Part shown: in pieces, positions 6,826 through 14,101 of the stretch
How positions within the stretch are numbered: position 1 is the stretch's first letter
Layout of the letters: every line of letters begins with the position of its first letter
Source of the DNA: Deltaproteobacteria bacterium
Lineage (GTDB): Bacteria; Desulfobacterota; DSM-4660; Desulfatiglandales; HGW-15
Assembly: GCA_016926135.1 (NCBI GenBank)
Contig: JAFGPH010000180.1
Location: 1 to 14,281, forward strand
DNA length: 14,281 nt
Direction: 5' to 3'
The notes under the pieces: model-generated
Told to the model about the DNA's origin: nothing
Databases searched by the model: none
The model's input: the letters and a program-made list of their open reading frames with translations, nothing else
Made by a program: the position numbers and the translations under genes

Positions 6826-7856
6826 TACCGCCCACTCCTCCTTGAAAGGATGGTTATAACCTCCCGGATATCCAGGTTGACCGGGCATTCGGTCACGCAA
6901 CGCCCGCAGCCCACACAGCCGAGCCTCGCCTGGCTTTCCGGAAGGTAGCTGAACTTGTGCATGATCCGCTGCCTGAATCTTTCCTTCCCCGTCGGCCTGG
7001 GATTGAAGCCGGAGGCCTGCTGGGTGAAGAGCGGGAACTGGCAGGAATCCCAGATCCGGATCCTCTCTCCGGTCATGCCCGCCCCTTCGTCGCAAAGGTC
7101 GAAACAGTGGCACGTGGGACACAGATAGGTACAAATCCCACAACCCAGACAGGATTCAGCGAGGTCGCTCCACACCGGATCATTGAACAGCAGCTCCAGG
7201 TCCGCTTCCAGAGGATCCATGTCCGCCACGTTCTTCATGGAAGCATCAGCCCTCTCCTTGACCTGCCGAGCCAGGGCAAGGGTCTCTTCGTCACCGTCCT
7301 CGAAGGCCCGCTCTTCCAGAAAAGCCGCCCCCCTTTCCGTGACGGCCTCGGCCGCGTAACGGTCTCCCAGATTCAGGAGGAACACATCCGACCCCTCCGC
7401 AGAGCAGGGCCCACCACCCGTGGAGAGGCAGAAGCAGGTAGGTTTCGGGGCTTCACAGCCCAGGCTCACCACAAGGGTGTTGGCCCTTTTCCCGGCGTAG
7501 TAGGGATCGCTGCAGCCGCCGCAGAAGACCTGGTCCAGGAGCAGGAGTCCCCTGGCATCGCAAGGACGAATCCCGAACAGGACCTGACCTTTCTCCTCCC
7601 CGCGAGGCACGTCCACCTCCATCTTTCCCCTCTCGGAGCGGTACGTGAAAAGGGTCTCCCTCTGCGGGAACAGGGCGGACTTGGGGGACTCCTTGGTGGT
7701 CCCATAGTCCAGAACCACCTCGTCCGGGGCATGGATCCGCCCCATGAGGACCAGGCTCCCTTTTCTCAGGGGGGCCATAACAAGGCACTCACGAACAAGA
7801 CGTTCAAGAAGCCCGTGGAGTTTGTCTTTTCTCAGGATCTTGGTTTGGTTGGGCAA
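6825..7856 (-). CDS. flxB: FlxB: AsrA/HydB-like 4Fe-4S subunit
   Basis: This 343-residue protein is of the anaerobic sulfite reductase A / sulfhydrogenase beta family. The N-terminal domain contains GIRPCDARGLLLLD (95-108), a cysteine pair at C112/C115 and SLGCEAP...CFC (C134, C141, C143), all usual for this family. The C-terminal half carries two ferredoxin motifs, C236-x2-C239-x2-C242-x3-C246-P and C314-x2-C317-x2-C320-x3-C324-P. Such subunits take electrons from the FAD/[2Fe-2S] partner, encoded immediately downstream. AsrA with AsrC-type sulfite reductase is unlikely because no siroheme protein is present. The start appears to be TTG at 7856: the frame upstream reaches a stop without an ATG, and the first internal ATG (codon 27) would remove conserved sequence. 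The stop TAA shares one base with the flxA ATG (TAATG). Confidence 0.88.
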   Translation of the reverse strand: MPNQTKILRKDKLHGLLERLVRECLVMAPLRKGSLVLMGRIHAPDEVVLDYGTTKESPKSALFPQRETLFTYRSERGKMEVDVPRGEEKGQVLFGIRPCDARGLLLLDQVFCGGCSDPYYAGKRANTLVVSLGCEAPKPTCFCLSTGGGPCSAEGSDVFLLNLGDRYAAEAVTERGAAFLEERAFEDGDEETLALARQVKERADASMKNVADMDPLEADLELLFNDPVWSDLAESCLGCGICTYLCPTCHCFDLCDEGAGMTGERIRIWDSCQFPLFTQQASGFNPRPTGKERFRQRIMHKFSYLPESQARLGCVGCGRCVTECPVNLDIREVITILSRRSGR

Positions 7857-7872
7857 TCCACACCGCCTGCAA

Positions 7873-8829
7873 TCATGATGGGTTCAGGATAAAGGTTTCA
7901 GGGTCATCCGGACGAAATGTGGCCAGGGGGCTTGCCTCTTCCAGGCTGAGCCCTGCTTCATAGCCGAAAAGTTCCTTCACTTCTTTCGAAAGCTTTCTGT
8001 TCAGCTTCCCTAAATCCACCCCCATTGGGCATGCGCGCTCGCAGGCGCCGCAGGCCACACACCGCCCGGCCAGATGGTAGGCCCGCATGAGGTGAAAGAT
8101 CATGGTGTCGGAAGGATCTGTCGCCTTGCCGACCCATTGAGGCTGGCATGCGTCCACAAAGCACTCCGGGCAATAGCAGAGAGGACAGGCGTTCCGGCAC
8201 GCATAGCAACGGATGCACTTCCTCATCTCGGCGTCCAGATAGGCCCATCGCTCCTCCTGGCTCAAGGCCTCAAACGCCTCGACATCGGCATGGGTTTCCT
8301 GTCCCCTCTCCGCCACCGGCCGGCCCGCAAGGACATCATGAAGAACGGGATTGGGATGGGTGCAGGTCCTGCACGACTCGTGGAGGAACTCCGAGCGCTC
8401 CAGGACCTCCTCGAAATCAGGCCCCCTCACAATGAGATGATCCTCCGTCTCTTCCGCCTCGGTGATTGGCCTGGAGGCCGCTGCGGCCTCCACCCTGGCG
8501 CGGTCGATCACGCCCCGGCAGGACACACCGATGATGACCACCTGGTCTCTCTTCACCTGGTTTTCTTTGATGAGCTCCGCCACGGCGCGGCTGTCACATC
8601 CCTTGGCCACGATGGCCACCTTTTCTTTCCTCTTGGGGAGGTAGGCGGCCAGACTGTTTTCACACCATCCATTCCAGATCAGCCGCTCCACATCCTCCGC
8701 TCTTCGCACAAAACAGGGCCTGCTCCTGAGGGGCATGCTTCCCCGCTCATAACCGATCACCACCTGCACCGTTTTGTCCAGGAGGAGTTTTCTTGCCGCT
8801 TCCCTGATGTCATACGTCAACGGCGACAT
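7873..8829 (-). CDS. flxC: FlxC-like 4Fe-4S dicluster subunit with FrhB/FdhB-like N-terminal part
   Basis: In this 318-residue protein, the first 150 or so residues resemble the FrhB/FdhB-type module (KGCDSRAVAELI at about 77-88, GVSCRG at about 101-106, and a cysteine pair C153/C156). Two HdrC-type ferredoxin motifs follow: C205-x2-C208-x2-C211-x3-C215-P and C257-x2-C260-x2-C263-x3-C267-P. Four further cysteines just after the first motif (C218, C220, C223, C228) may bind an extra metal centre. The protein is probably a cytoplasmic electron conduit between FlxA/B and FlxD/HdrA. It starts at ATG with GAGGT 7 nt upstream, overlaps flxD by 20 nt and is followed by flxB after 16 nt. The FlxC name rests on gene order with FlxD, FlxB and FlxA and on the cluster motifs; a stand-alone HdrC or FdhB-like label is also defensible. 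Confidence 0.8.
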   Translation of the reverse strand: MSPLTYDIREAARKLLLDKTVQVVIGYERGSMPLRSRPCFVRRAEDVERLIWNGWCENSLAAYLPKRKEKVAIVAKGCDSRAVAELIKENQVKRDQVVIIGVSCRGVIDRARVEAAAASRPITEAEETEDHLIVRGPDFEEVLERSEFLHESCRTCTHPNPVLHDVLAGRPVAERGQETHADVEAFEALSQEERWAYLDAEMRKCIRCYACRNACPLCYCPECFVDACQPQWVGKATDPSDTMIFHLMRAYHLAGRCVACGACERACPMGVDLGKLNRKLSKEVKELFGYEAGLSLEEASPLATFRPDDPETFILNPS

Positions 8830-9328
8830 GAGACGGACCTCGATGCGGGTTTTTCACCAGTTTCTTCGACGGTCCCAGTGCCTTGATCCGGGTCGTCACG
8901 CTCTCGATCAGTTTCGCGAACCGGACCCCTTCGGACGCCGATACCCAGCTGAACTGTACGCGACCCTCCTCGATACCGGCAAACTCGAGGAGGCTTTTCA
9001 GGAGGGCAAACCTCCTTCTTGCACTGTAGTTGCCGCTCAGGTAATGACACTCCCCGGGATGACAGCCGCTCACCAGAACCCCGTCCACGCCCTTCTGCAG
9101 GCTGCCCAGGATGAAAAAGGGGTTCACCCTTCCCGAGCAGGGCACGCGAACGATCCGGATATTGGGCGGATACTGGATTCTGCTGGTTCCCGCCAGATCC
9201 GCCCCCGCGTAACTGCACCAGTTACAGAGAAAGGCCACGATCTTGGGCTCCCACGTGCTGGATTCCTGCATGTTTTTCACCATTCCGCTTTTGAAATCCT
9301 GCACATCACGCAAAGAAGCTTTCTCCAA
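8810..9328 (-). CDS. flxD: FlxD: MvhD/FrhD-like [2Fe-2S] electron-transfer subunit
   Basis: This 172-residue protein belongs to the MvhD (methyl-viologen-reducing hydrogenase delta) family. The diagnostic motifs are all present: FLCNWCSYAGADLAG (C35, C38), VPCSGRV (C64) and GCHPGECHYLSGNY (C89, C94). MvhD subunits carry a [2Fe-2S] cluster and pass electrons from a hydrogenase, formate dehydrogenase or Flx module into HdrA. Here it lies directly between hdrA and the flxC/B/A genes, as expected for FlxD, and would be the bridge between the NAD(P)H module and HdrA. Cysteines occupy the usual ligand positions, so no selenocysteine needs to be invoked. The start is TTG behind a strong AGGAGG. The stop overlaps the next start by 20 nt, indicating translational coupling. 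Confidence 0.9.
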   Translation of the reverse strand: MEKASLRDVQDFKSGMVKNMQESSTWEPKIVAFLCNWCSYAGADLAGTSRIQYPPNIRIVRVPCSGRVNPFFILGSLQKGVDGVLVSGCHPGECHYLSGNYSARRRFALLKSLLEFAGIEEGRVQFSWVSASEGVRFAKLIESVTTRIKALGPSKKLVKNPHRGPSHVAVDV

Positions 9329-9338
9329 CGTTTCTCTT

Positions 9339-9344
9339 CCTCCT
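9339..9344 (-). promoter_or_regulatory. Shine-Dalgarno AGGAGG that supports a TTG start for flxD
   Basis: A perfect AGGAGG on the minus strand sits 10 nt before the TTG at 9328. The first in-frame ATG is 15 codons further in and has no comparable site at a workable distance, so the TTG start is preferred. Confidence 0.6.
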
Positions 9345-9380
9345 GCTTACTCCCTACCGCTTACTGCCTGCTGCCTACCG
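9345..9380. repeat. Short degenerate direct repeat before flxD
   Basis: Two neighbouring copies of a pyrimidine-rich unit, GCTTACTCCCTACCG (9345-9359) and GCTTACTGCCTGCTGCCTACCG (9359-9380), lie in the 62-nt hdrA-flxD gap. The second copy has an internal CTGC duplication. This looks like low-complexity intergenic sequence that has grown by slippage. No function can be assigned. Confidence 0.45.
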
Positions 9381-9390
9381 CGTCCTCCCC

Positions 9391-12300
9391 TCAAAGGGCC
9401 TGAATCAGGGACCATGTCTGCTGATCGCTGACACCGCCCAAATCCAGCGCACCACTCCGGCAGGATGCGACGCACACACCGCACCCCTTACACAGGGCCT
9501 GGTTGACTACCGCAAATCCCTCTTCTCCGAGGGTGACGGCCTGATAGGGGCAGACCTGGACGCAGAGCCCGCACCCGCTGCACCTCCGCGCCGTGACCCT
9601 GCAAACCGGCCCGCCCGCCTTCCATTCCTCCTGCGCCAGGACGGTGAGGGCACGGGAGGCGGCGGCCTGGGCCTGGGCAATGCTCTCATCGATGAACTTG
9701 GGACTGTGCGCCGTACCGCACATGAAGATGCCGTCCGTGGCAAATTCCACGGGACGGAGCTTCATATGCGCCTCCATGAAAAAACCGTCCTCGTTCAGGG
9801 GCACCTTGAGGAGTCGGGACAACGACCTGTTTTCCTGCGGCGGAATGGCGGCCGCGGCCAGGGCCACCATGTCTGCATCAATCAGGAGGCGCCCGCCCAG
9901 GGTGGGCTCCGTGACGGCGACTTTCAGCACAGGGCGACCCTCTTCTTGAATCGCCGCCACTTCCGGCTTGTCGTCTGATTCGTAGCGAATGAAGGTCACC
10001 CCTTTTTCCGCGGCCCGGCGGTAATAGTCTTCCCTGAATGCGTAGGTCCTCATGTCCCGGTACAGAACATAGATATCCATGCTCGGATGGATATCTTTCA
10101 GTCTGAGGGCGTTCTTGACGGCATGGGAGCAGCATACCCGGCTGCAGTATGGTCGTTCCTCTTCCCGCGAACCAACACACTGGATCATCACCATGGTTCC
10201 GCACTGCTTCAGACGTTCGCCGCCCGCCTGGATTTCACCCTCCAGCTCCAACTGGGTGACCACGCGGGGATCCTCGCCATAACCGTACACGGCCGGTTTG
10301 AACTCCTCCGTTCCCGTGGCCACGATGGTGACGCCGTGGGGAATCTCTTTCAGCAACCCCCGTTTTCCCACCGCAATTCGGGAGACGAAATTCCCTACGT
10401 AACCTGAAAAATCGACAACGCGGGATTCCGTGTGCACCTGGATGAGCAAGCTCTTGTACACCTTTTTGATCAGATCACGGAGATAGGCCTGGATATCGGT
10501 TCCCTCGATGGTGTAGTGGATCCTTCTGGCTGTGCCCCCCAGTTCTTCTCCCTTTTCGACCACATGCACCGGAATACCCTGCTCAGCCAGGCCCAAGGCC
10601 GCCACCATGCCGGAAAGGCCGCCACCGATCACCAGGGCGGAGCGGTTGACCCTGTAAGAGACCTGATAAAGGGGCTCCAGCAGCGTGGCCCTGGCGACCG
10701 CCATTCGGACCAGGTCCTTCGCCTTGTCCGTTGCACTTCCTTTTTCCCTCATATGGACCAGGGAGCACTGCTCCCGGATGTTGGCGAACTCGAACAGAAA
10801 GGGATTCAGCCCCGCATCGCGCAGGGCGTCCTGAAAAACCCGCTCGTGGGTCCTCGGCGTGCACGCCGCGACCACCAGGCGGTTGAGACCTTTCTCCCGG
10901 ATCACATTCGCCATGTGCGTCACGGAGTCGATGGAACAGCTGAAGGTGTTCTCTTCCGCGTGCACCACCCCCATGAGTCCCCGGGAGTACTCCACGACCT
11001 TTTTCACGTCCACGGTCTTGACAATGTTGGTGCCGCAGTCGCAGACAAAGACCCCCACCCTGGGAGGCTCCCCCCGCACATCCCGCTCCACAGGGTACTC
11101 CTTTTTCTCCACGAGGGTGCCACGGCGGTCATTCAGGAGCTGTGAAACCAGGGAGGCGGCCCCGCTGGCCATGGTCACGGAGTCCGGGATGTCCATGGGG
11201 GCATGGAAAACGCCGCAATGATAGATCCCCGGGCGGGATGTCTCCATGGGTGAGGAGGGCGAGCCTTCACAGAATCCATACTCGTTGACCGTGATGCCGA
11301 GTCTCGAAGCCAGGTGCCGGTTCGTTTCAGGGGAGAGGAGCCCCACGGAGAGCACCACAAGATCAAAATCCTCGTCCTTGAGGCCGGTGCCATTCAACCG
11401 GTATCGGAGCCTCACCGTGCCCGTCTCCCTGTCTTCTCCCAGAACAGAGACCTTGCTCCAGGTGAACCGCACACCCGGCGTGTTTCTGGCCCTATCATAG
11501 TAACGTTCGAAACCCTTGCCGTAGGCGCGGATGTCGTTGTGAAGGACATGCGCCTCCAGCTCCGGGTCATGTTCCTTGCTCAGCAGCACCTGCTTGATCG
11601 CATACATGCAGCAGACCGAGGAGCAGTAAGGATTCCCTGCGGTCTTGTCGCGAGATCCCACGCACTGAATCCACGCGATCCTTTTTGGATGACGGCCGTC
11701 CGAGGGCCGTCGGAGTTCCCCGCGGTTAGGCCCCGAGGCGCTCAACATCCGCTCATATTCGAGACTGGTGACCACGTTCCGAAACCTTCCATACCCGTAC
11801 TGGCTCTGAACCCGCGGGGAAAAGGCCTCGTAACCCGGAGCCAGGATGAGACTCCCCACCCTGATCTCGCGTCTCCTCTCCCGCTGGTGGAAATCAATGG
11901 CCTTGTTCCTGCAGGCATGCACACAGATCTGACAGATTCGTCTCTCGAGAAAAAGACAGCGTTCGGGGTCAACCAGAGAAACGGCGGGCACAGCCTGGGG
12001 AAAGGGCAGATGTATGCACTTCAGGGTCGAAAGGTCCTCGTTGTAGGCATCCGGAACATGGACGGGACAGTATTCCGCGCAGGTTCCGCACCCCGTGCAC
12101 TTCTCCGGATCCACATACCTGGGTTTCTGGAACAAGGTGACCCGGAAGTCCCCGGCCTCCCCCTCCAGACGTTCCACCTCCGCGTCCGTGATGATTTCGA
12201 CGTTGGGATCCGTGGCGCATTCGATGAACTTGGGAGAGAGAATACACATGGAACAGTCATTGGTGGGAAAGGTCTTGTCCAACTGGGCCATCTTGCCCCC

Positions 12301-12429
12301 GATGGCAGGCCCTTTGTCCACGAGGTAGACCTTGAACCCGGCCTTGGCCGTATCCAGAGCGGCCTGGATGCCGCTCACGCCGGCCCCGACCACCATGACG
12401 GCTCCAATTTTTTCATCACCGGTATTCAT
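9391..12429 (-). CDS. hdrA: Double HdrA-type FAD/FeS protein (fused HdrA, BamE/QmoB-like), candidate bifurcating subunit
   Basis: At 1012 residues this is well above the size of a single-copy HdrA (about 650). The N-terminal half has the FAD-binding GAGVSG at 15-20, the HdrA motif TNDCSMCILSPKF around 57-69, a ferredoxin insert (C111, C114, C117, C121-P), more cysteines (C158, C166, C169, C173), and QCVGSR...PYCSSVCC at 255-274. A linker with CDCGTNI (463-469) follows. A second HdrA-like half begins with GGGLSG at 602-607 and repeats QCVGSR...PYCSRVCC at 750-767. The C-terminus is a 2x[4Fe-4S] ferredoxin (C950/953/956/960 and C980/983/986/990). HdrA proteins hold the FAD that splits electron pairs in Hdr complexes; double versions occur as BamE and in Qmo-related proteins. 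Here it is the likely hub between FlxD and the HdrD-like subunit. An in-frame ATG at 12447, with GGTGAG 7 nt upstream, is an alternative start; 12429 was chosen because family similarity begins just after it. Confidence 0.9.
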   Translation of the reverse strand: MNTGDEKIGAVMVVGAGVSGIQAALDTAKAGFKVYLVDKGPAIGGKMAQLDKTFPTNDCSMCILSPKFIECATDPNVEIITDAEVERLEGEAGDFRVTLFQKPRYVDPEKCTGCGTCAEYCPVHVPDAYNEDLSTLKCIHLPFPQAVPAVSLVDPERCLFLERRICQICVHACRNKAIDFHQRERRREIRVGSLILAPGYEAFSPRVQSQYGYGRFRNVVTSLEYERMLSASGPNRGELRRPSDGRHPKRIAWIQCVGSRDKTAGNPYCSSVCCMYAIKQVLLSKEHDPELEAHVLHNDIRAYGKGFERYYDRARNTPGVRFTWSKVSVLGEDRETGTVRLRYRLNGTGLKDEDFDLVVLSVGLLSPETNRHLASRLGITVNEYGFCEGSPSSPMETSRPGIYHCGVFHAPMDIPDSVTMASGAASLVSQLLNDRRGTLVEKKEYPVERDVRGEPPRVGVFVCDCGTNIVKTVDVKKVVEYSRGLMGVVHAEENTFSCSIDSVTHMANVIREKGLNRLVVAACTPRTHERVFQDALRDAGLNPFLFEFANIREQCSLVHMREKGSATDKAKDLVRMAVARATLLEPLYQVSYRVNRSALVIGGGLSGMVAALGLAEQGIPVHVVEKGEELGGTARRIHYTIEGTDIQAYLRDLIKKVYKSLLIQVHTESRVVDFSGYVGNFVSRIAVGKRGLLKEIPHGVTIVATGTEEFKPAVYGYGEDPRVVTQLELEGEIQAGGERLKQCGTMVMIQCVGSREEERPYCSRVCCSHAVKNALRLKDIHPSMDIYVLYRDMRTYAFREDYYRRAAEKGVTFIRYESDDKPEVAAIQEEGRPVLKVAVTEPTLGGRLLIDADMVALAAAAIPPQENRSLSRLLKVPLNEDGFFMEAHMKLRPVEFATDGIFMCGTAHSPKFIDESIAQAQAAASRALTVLAQEEWKAGGPVCRVTARRCSGCGLCVQVCPYQAVTLGEEGFAVVNQALCKGCGVCVASCRSGALDLGGVSDQQTWSLIQAL

Positions 12430-12458
12430 GCTTTGTGCATCACCCATCCAGGATCTCA

Positions 12459-12663
12459 CCACAGAGGCTGTAGAGAGCACGGAGAAGCATCAAATGAAAA
12501 CGTCCTGCCAAAAACGTCAAACACAGAAGACGCTTCGGACTTGTACACGTGCGTATTCTTCGAAAAAACAGTGTTTCCAAGAAGAATAACGGGGGCTCTT
12601 TTCGCCTGTCGGCGTCTCCCTACAGGCGAAAAGAGCCCCCCTGCGTTCTCCGTGCCTCTGTGG
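12459..12663. repeat. Nested inverted-repeat element filling the HdrD-like/hdrA gap
   Basis: The 238-nt gap between the HdrD-like stop and hdrA is almost entirely one symmetric structure. The outer arms are CCACAGAG...GCACGGAGAA at 12459-12486 and its reverse complement TTCTCCGTGCCTCTGTGG at 12646-12663. The left arm carries an extra 8 nt. Inside lie an imperfect stem (ATTCTTC at about 12555-12561 against GAAGAAT at about 12581-12587) and a perfect 19-bp stem-loop (12591-12640). CCACAGAGG-type sequences recur in intergenic repeats of many bacteria, so this may be a REP-like or small non-autonomous repeat. It could also set the relative expression of the two flanking genes through transcript folding. 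Confidence 0.6.
12591..12640. terminator. Perfect 19-bp stem-loop; intrinsic-terminator-like or mRNA-stabilising hairpin
   Basis: The left arm (12591-12609, starting GGGGGCTCTTTTCGCC) and right arm (12622-12640) are exact reverse complements around a 12-nt loop. The predicted RNA hairpin is very stable. It lies about 30 nt downstream of the HdrD-like stop on the transcribed strand. The sequence after it on that strand (GTTATTCTTC) is only mildly U-rich, so it is not a textbook terminator. Partial termination, 3'-end protection of the upstream message or RNase processing are all possible. Confidence 0.55.
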
Positions 12664-12667
12664 TGAA

Positions 12668-13831
12668 TCATTCTTGCCCCCCCAAGGCTTCCAGGACCAC
12701 CTCCGATATGTCCTTCACCTCCAGCGTACCCGCCTTCTCCGATGTCGCCACGCTGTCCTTGAAGTTCAAGAGGCAATAGGGGCAGGCGGTAACCAGGATA
12801 TCCGCCCCCATTTCGACCGCCTGTTCGACCAGGATGTCGGAAAAGCGCTCTCCCTTGAGCGTCTCCATCCAGATCCGGCCACCACCGCCGCCGCAACAGA
12901 GACTGTTTTCCCTGCAATCCACTTCATCCATCAGAGTGACACCCGGGATGCTTCCCAGCACCGTTCGCGGTTCATCGTAGATGCCGTTGTGCCTTCCCAG
13001 GTAGCAGGGATCATGGTAGACGATCCTCTGGTTCAGTTCCCTCCGCAGGGGAAGCATCCCCTTCTCCACGAGACCCGCCAGGTATTGGGTCAGATGAAGG
13101 ACCCTGACCTTGCCGTTCAGTCCGGGATATTCCTGCCTGAAGGTGGTGAGGCAATGGGGTGAGGTGACAATGATTTGTCTGACCTTTTTTTCTTTGAATA
13201 CGGCGACGTTGCTCTTCATCAGGGAGTCGAATAGGGTCTCCAGACCCGCTTTTCGCACACTTTCGCCGCAGCAGCTTTCCCTTTCACCCAGGATGCCGAA
13301 GGATGCCCCTGTGGATCGAAGCAAAGTGGCCGTGGCCCGGGCCACGCTCCCGAGCTTTGGGTCATAGGCGGGGACACAACATGGGAAATAGAGCAGATCG
13401 TGGTTCTCCGATGAATAGGCCTCAATGCCCAGATCCTTTGCCCATGCGGCCCGCTGGGCCCTTTCGTTTCCCCAGGGGTTCCCCTCACTGCTGAGGTTCC
13501 CCATGGCGCTGCGGAGGCTTGCAGGGGCCCTCTCGTACTGAAACTCCAGCATGATCTTCCGGGCCGCCCGCATGATATCCGTGATGGCCACCCCGCGCGG
13601 GCATCGGCTGACGCACATGTTGCACGTCGAGCAAAGCCACCAGTCTTCGTCATCCAGATCAACGAGGCCGTAACGGGACTGGCAGATCATCCTGTGGGGC
13701 AGGTAGGTCCTCACCGTGTTCCAGGGGCAGCTTGCGGAGCACAGGCCGCACTGCCAGCAGAGCGTGAAGGCATCTCCTCCCGCCTCCCTGATGAGATCGA
13801 TCCCTTCCTTGAATGGTGTCAGGTATTCCAA
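12668..13831 (-). CDS. HdrD/GlpC-like FeS protein with two CCG domains (BamD-type)
   Basis: This 387-residue electron-transfer protein has an N-terminal ferredoxin domain with two complete CxxCxxCxxxCP motifs (C25, C28, C31, C35; C67, C70, C73, C77). These bind two [4Fe-4S] clusters. Two CCG domains follow. The first has C151-C152, C187-C188-G and C227; the second has H273-D-P-C276, C312-C313-G-G and C350/C353. In heterodisulfide reductase HdrB/HdrD such domains carry noncubane [4Fe-4S] clusters. The architecture (HdrC fused to HdrB) matches HdrD, GlpC and BamD of the class II benzoyl-CoA reductase complex. The adjoining double HdrA argues for a soluble Hdr-type complex rather than a glycerol-3-phosphate or lactate dehydrogenase. 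The start is TTG, since no in-frame ATG lies between the preceding stop and the first cluster; a GAGGT lies 7 nt upstream. It is the first gene of the block. The terminal electron acceptor is unknown. Confidence 0.88.
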   Translation of the reverse strand: MEYLTPFKEGIDLIREAGGDAFTLCWQCGLCSASCPWNTVRTYLPHRMICQSRYGLVDLDDEDWWLCSTCNMCVSRCPRGVAITDIMRAARKIMLEFQYERAPASLRSAMGNLSSEGNPWGNERAQRAAWAKDLGIEAYSSENHDLLYFPCCVPAYDPKLGSVARATATLLRSTGASFGILGERESCCGESVRKAGLETLFDSLMKSNVAVFKEKKVRQIIVTSPHCLTTFRQEYPGLNGKVRVLHLTQYLAGLVEKGMLPLRRELNQRIVYHDPCYLGRHNGIYDEPRTVLGSIPGVTLMDEVDCRENSLCCGGGGGRIWMETLKGERFSDILVEQAVEMGADILVTACPYCLLNFKDSVATSEKAGTLEVKDISEVVLEALGGQE

Positions 13832-14101
13832 CTCTGAAACCTCGCCCCCTCGCCCTTTCCCTCTCCGCCGACCAGGAGGGAGAATCGTCCGTACACCCCG
13901 CCTTGCGTCGTATGCCCGCTCCCAGTATGGTCAGTAACGTACAGAACGCAAGTTGAGCTTGCGAAATCCCTCTATTTGAGAACCCTCGAAATTCCAAGGA
14001 ATGAGGTGTAATGATGGCTCATGGACCACGGTCCGCGGCTCACGGGAATTCGACAAGGAAGCATCTTTTCCCTGCACCTTGTACCGTGCACCCTCTACCC
14101 T
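13832..14101. other. Intergenic region upstream of the redox cluster, with a small palindrome and a weak promoter candidate
   Basis: No gene is visible here. The segment separates the SDR stop from the HdrD-like start and is the likely leader of the cluster. It contains a 6-bp palindrome with a 5-nt loop at 13947-13963 (CGCAAG, TTGAG, CTTGCG). On the minus strand a poor sigma-70-like pair can be drawn, TTGCGT at 13951-13946 and CATACT at 13929-13924, with a 16-nt spacer. The palindrome overlaps the -35, which would fit an operator, but the match is weak. An imperfect C-rich/G-rich inverted repeat near 13848-13884 resembles the stem-loop at 1819-1856. Pyrimidine-rich low-complexity sequence precedes the SDR stop (about 14073-14101). 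Confidence 0.35.

Noticed and set aside
6826..7143. N-terminal extension of flxA by 106 codons
   Set aside because: It overlaps the flxB ferredoxin domain out of frame and does not resemble protein. The ATG at 6825 has a Shine-Dalgarno and a TAATG coupling.
6825..7856. Anaerobic sulfite reductase (AsrA with AsrB)
   Set aside because: The AsrA/AsrB-like pair is present but there is no siroheme AsrC, and the genes are coupled to MvhD- and HdrA-type proteins. Flx is the better fit.
8810..9328. Selenocysteine in the MvhD-like protein
   Set aside because: All expected ligand positions are encoded as cysteine and there is no in-frame TGA inside the gene.
9345..9380. CRISPR-like or regulatory tandem repeats
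   Set aside because: There are only two degenerate copies with no spacer structure; low-complexity slippage explains them.
11314..12666. Long plus-strand open frame of 450 codons
   Set aside because: It lies entirely antisense to hdrA and the adjacent repeat. Its translation has no recognisable domain, whereas the minus-strand frame has full HdrA motifs.
4150..13831. Straight assignment as the bam operon (class II benzoyl-CoA reductase)
   Set aside because: The AOR, ferredoxin, HdrD-, HdrA- and MvhD-like parts match, but BamGHI are absent, Flx subunits are present instead and AOR motifs diverge. The resemblance is reported but the name is not applied.
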